From NCBI GenBank assembly GCA_023423535.1, contig JAFAFL010000014.1, positions 1 through 29,902 on the forward strand: a DNA stretch of 29,902 nt, given 5' to 3'. Shown one piece after another: positions 27,048 to 29,902 of the stretch (positions are counted from its first letter, which is position 1; each line of letters begins with the position of its first letter). Position numbers and translations under genes: made by a program. Source of the DNA: Pseudomonadota bacterium (GTDB lineage: Bacteria; Myxococcota; Myxococcia; Myxococcales; Myxococcaceae). The notes below the pieces were generated by a model. It had not been told where the DNA came from and did no database searches. It saw nothing but the letters and a program-made list of their open reading frames with translations.

Positions 27048-29902
27048 ATGTCGAGCTTCGACGACCACACCGCGCGACCAGACCCGACGCTCGTCTCAGC
27101 TCCCGGCACCGGCACTTCCCGCGCGCGGCAGACGGAGCTGCACGCGGGCGCCACCTTCGATCGCTACACGATCCTCGATCGCGTCGGCAGCGGCGGCATG
27201 GGCGAGGTCTATGCGGCCTACGATCCGAGGCTCGACCGGCGCGTGGCGTTGAAGGTGCTGCGCGCGGATCACGGCGCGGACGACACCGCCCGGCAGCGGC
27301 TCTTCCGCGAGGCGCAGGCGATGGCGCGGCTCAACCATCCCGCCGTGGTCGCGGTGCACGACGTGGGGATGTGCGGCGAAGAGGTGTACGTCGCGATGGA
27401 GTTCGTGGACGGCCAGACCCTCGCCGGTTGGCTGCGCGACGGCGCGACGGAGCCGCAGGGAGAAGCTCCAGCGCCGCGATCACAGGGCAGTCTCCAGGGT
27501 CCCACCAGCGCGTCAGGAAGCTCCCACGGCACCCACCCCGGCGGCTCGACCTCAGGCAACGCGCGCAGCAGCGCCCGCACCGGCAGGACGCGCGCGGAGA
27601 TCCTCGAGGTGTTCCGCAGCGCCGGAGAGGGACTCGCCGCCGCGCACGACGCGGGCCTCGTGCACCGCGACTTCAAGCCGGGCAACGTGCTCATCGGTCA
27701 CGACGGCCGCGTACGGGTGGCGGACTTCGGCCTTGCGCGCGACCCGGGAAAGGAGAAGGGCGCAGGCGACGACGCGAACGCGACCGAGCCTCCGCGAACG
27801 ATCTCGGCCGAGGTCCTCGCCACGCCGCTCACGCCACTGCCCGCGCTGACGCACTTCGACGCGATGGTCGGCACGCCCGGCTACATGCCGCCGGAGCAGT
27901 TCGAGGGCGAGGCGCTCGACCCTCGCGCGGACCAGTACAGCTTCTGCGCCGCGCTCTACGAAGCGCTCACCGGCGGCCGGCCCTTCAAGGGCGACACGCT
28001 GACCGACCTCTGGGCACAGATGCGGGACGGCCTCCCGCCCGAGCCGATGCAACGCGCGGGCGCACATCACCTTCCCCACCACCTCTACGCCACGTTGCGC
28101 CGCGGCCTCTCTCCGAAGGTGGAGGATCGCTGGCCGGACATGCGCACGCTGCTCGCGGAGCTCTCGCGCGATCCCCACGCGGTGCGCCGCCGCCGGATCA
28201 AACACGCGGCCCTCGCGGTGGCCGGAGCGCTGGTGCTCGGGGGCGGCGCCGTCGTCACCCGCAGCACGGTGAAGACGGATCCCTGCCGCGAAGCGCGCGC
28301 GCCGATGGCGCTGCTCGGTGAGGGGCGGCGTCAGAAGATCGAGACCGCGTTCTCCTCCACCGGCGCGGCCTACGCGTCGCGCGCGGCAACGGCGACCCTC
28401 GAGGCACTGGACGCGTGGTCGAAGGACTGGTCGCAGCTCCGGCTCGACAGCTGCGAGGCCGCGAGGGTCCGGGCGGAGCTTCCGGAGGCCACCTGGGCGG
28501 TGCGCAGTGCCTGCTTCGCGCTCGTCGGCGAGCAGGCGCAGTCGCTGGTGCAGCTGCTCTCCACCGCGGACGAGGGCCTCGTGCAGAACGCGGTGGGCGC
28601 GGTGGGCCGGCTTCCGCAGCCTTCAGCGTGTCTGGATCCCCGAGCCCTCAACGCGATCGCCCAGCTCCCGACCGATCCCGCCGCACGCGCGACGGTGGAG
28701 CGGCTTCAGACGCGCCTGTCGGCCATGCGCGCGGGCTTCGAGTCCGGCCGCCTCTCTCAGACGGAGCGCGAGCTGCCCTCACTGCTCGCCGAAGCCGAAG
28801 AGGCCGGCCACCTGCCGCTCGTCTCCGAGGCCCTGACCCTCCGCGCGCGCGTGCACGTGCAGCAGTCGCGCTACGCGGAGGCCCTCCCCGATCTCCACGC
28901 CGCCGCGCAGCGCGCGTTCGCCGGACAGGACGATGTCGCGGCGGCACGCGCGTTCATGCAGCTCTCGCTCGCCGCCGCGCGCGGACAGGGCCGTCACGAC
29001 GAGGCGCGCGAGTGGCTCGGCTACGCCCGCAGCACGCTCGGGCGCGCAGGAGATCCTTCACGCGAGGCCGTGGAGCTCGAGCACCTTGCCGGCCAGCTCT
29101 TCTACCTGCGCGGACACTACGAACCGGCGCACGCGCACCTGCAGAAGGCGCTGGAGCTTCAGGAAGCGAGGCTGCCGTCGGACGAAGCGCTGCGGGTGCG
29201 CATCCTCGACGACAGCGGCTGGATCCTCTCCTGGCTCGGTCGGCACGCAGAGGGCTACGCGCGCTTCGAGGAGGCGATGGCGATCGCCGACCGCCTCTAC
29301 GGCCCGGACCATCCGGAGACGGCCGCGCTCTACGATCGCGCGGGCTCGGTGCTGGAGGAGCTCGACGAGCTCGAGCGCGCGCGCGATCTGCTCACCCGCG
29401 CCATCCGCGTGCGCGAGGCGGTGTACGGCGCGGACTCGGAGGTGGTGGCGGGATCCTGGAACCACCTCGCGCTGGTGCTCGTGCGACTCGGAGAGCCGGA
29501 GGAGGCCCTCGACGCGAGCCAGCGCGCGCTCGTCATCTACCGCGCGCGGCTCGGCGATCAGCATGAGCGCGTCGCCTCGCTGCTCCACACGGTGGGGCTG
29601 TCGCTGGAGACGCAGGGCCGCACCGCCGAAGCACGCGAGCACTACACGCGGGCGCTCGGGCTGACGGAGAAGCTGCGCGGCAGGCAGTCGGCGATGGCGG
29701 CGTACCCGATGCACGGCATTGCCACCACGCTGCTGACGGAGGGGCGCGCGAAGGAGGCGCTCAGCTGGCTGCAGCGCGCGTGGGAGATCCGCGAGCGCGC
29801 CGAACAGCTCCCCTACGAGCGCGGCATGACGCGGTTCCAGCTCGCCCGTGCACTGACATTGACCGGAAAGGATCGCGCGCGCGTCCCCTCACTCGTCGAG
29901 GG
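27048..29902 (+). CDS. Membrane-anchored Ser/Thr protein kinase with TPR domain, 3' end beyond window
   Basis: 951 codons are visible and the gene runs off the right edge. The kinase domain (about 40-375) is complete: glycine loop GSGGMGEV (47-54), Lys69 in VALKVL, Glu88 in FREAQ, HRDFKPGN with Asp208, DFG with Asp226, and GTPGYMPPEQ. HRDF replaces the usual HRDL, as in many myxobacterial kinases. A 48-residue Gly/Ser/Pro/Thr-rich insertion (132-179) interrupts the domain after the hinge. One transmembrane helix follows at about 387-404, after RRRR. The outer part begins with a Cys-containing region and then TPR repeats from about 580 onward (HYEPAHAHLQKALELQEARL, GEPEEALDASQRALVIYRAR). It probably phosphorylates cytoplasmic targets in response to a periplasmic interaction. 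The ATG has no clear ribosome site; an in-frame GTG lies at 27027. Confidence 0.9.
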   Translation, partial: MSSFDDHTARPDPTLVSAPGTGTSRARQTELHAGATFDRYTILDRVGSGGMGEVYAAYDPRLDRRVALKVLRADHGADDTARQRLFREAQAMARLNHPAVVAVHDVGMCGEEVYVAMEFVDGQTLAGWLRDGATEPQGEAPAPRSQGSLQGPTSASGSSHGTHPGGSTSGNARSSARTGRTRAEILEVFRSAGEGLAAAHDAGLVHRDFKPGNVLIGHDGRVRVADFGLARDPGKEKGAGDDANATEPPRTISAEVLATPLTPLPALTHFDAMVGTPGYMPPEQFEGEALDPRADQYSFCAALYEALTGGRPFKGDTLTDLWAQMRDGLPPEPMQRAGAHHLPHHLYATLRRGLSPKVEDRWPDMRTLLAELSRDPHAVRRRRIKHAALAVAGALVLGGGAVVTRSTVKTDPCREARAPMALLGEGRRQKIETAFSSTGAAYASRAATATLEALDAWSKDWSQLRLDSCEAARVRAELPEATWAVRSACFALVGEQAQSLVQLLSTADEGLVQNAVGAVGRLPQPSACLDPRALNAIAQLPTDPAARATVERLQTRLSAMRAGFESGRLSQTERELPSLLAEAEEAGHLPLVSEALTLRARVHVQQSRYAEALPDLHAAAQRAFAGQDDVAAARAFMQLSLAAARGQGRHDEAREWLGYARSTLGRAGDPSREAVELEHLAGQLFYLRGHYEPAHAHLQKALELQEARLPSDEALRVRILDDSGWILSWLGRHAEGYARFEEAMAIADRLYGPDHPETAALYDRAGSVLEELDELERARDLLTRAIRVREAVYGADSEVVAGSWNHLALVLVRLGEPEEALDASQRALVIYRARLGDQHERVASLLHTVGLSLETQGRTAEAREHYTRALGLTEKLRGRQSAMAAYPMHGIATTLLTEGRAKEALSWLQRAWEIRERAEQLPYERGMTRFQLARALTLTGKDRARVPSLVE

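Overview
The window is very GC-rich with strong G/C third-position bias on its right side. It carries a bactofilin cluster followed by a ParB-like gene in the order known as bacN-bacO-bacP-padC from Myxococcus xanthus, a protein with a MYXO-CTERM-like sorting signal, and a Ser/Thr kinase with TPR repeats. Together these point to a myxobacterium (Myxococcota); the genus cannot be fixed from the sequence alone.

Positions 1 to about 6830 look like an integrated element or its decayed flank. The tyrosine integrase (5675-6790) follows a MerR/Xis-type helix-turn-helix gene with a 4-base overlap and runs toward the 3' end of a tRNA-Gly(GCC) gene (6832-6906, minus), the usual landing site for such elements. 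The cargo to the left is sparse and partly broken: a GIY-YIG-type protein cut by the window edge, a frameshifted and truncated 2Fe-2S ferredoxin remnant, a convergent hicA/hicB toxin-antitoxin pair sharing one CTAG for both stop codons, an EVE-like plus ASCH protein with a branched inverted-repeat element upstream, an unrecognised protein with an HNH-like His/Asn pattern, a small hypothetical gene and a protein with a DUF488-like C-terminus. Two stretches (486-1028 and 1521-2079) have no intact gene.

From 6832 onward the DNA is dense chromosomal sequence. A minus-strand run encodes a lytic transglycosylase, a TPR/AIM24-like protein and PgsA (envelope functions). Divergent from it are nadB and a rhomboid protease. 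A second, nearly gap-free minus-strand run (20545 down to 12814) holds an alpha/beta hydrolase, three bactofilins, PadC, PyrE, a lipoprotein and a transporter-like protein with HEAT repeats and a cyclic-nucleotide-binding domain. This links cytoskeleton and chromosome-segregation scaffold genes to pyrimidine synthesis.

The most striking gene is the 2076-codon ORF at 20640-26870. It encodes a lipoprotein with about nine tandem cadherin/Ig-like repeats, thrombospondin type-3 calcium repeats and a MYXO-CTERM-like tail. It then continues in frame, without a stop, into a second signal peptide, a predicted outer-membrane barrel and an OmpA peptidoglycan-binding domain. The window ends inside a Ser/Thr protein kinase with a membrane anchor and C-terminal TPR repeats, transcribed divergently from the giant gene.
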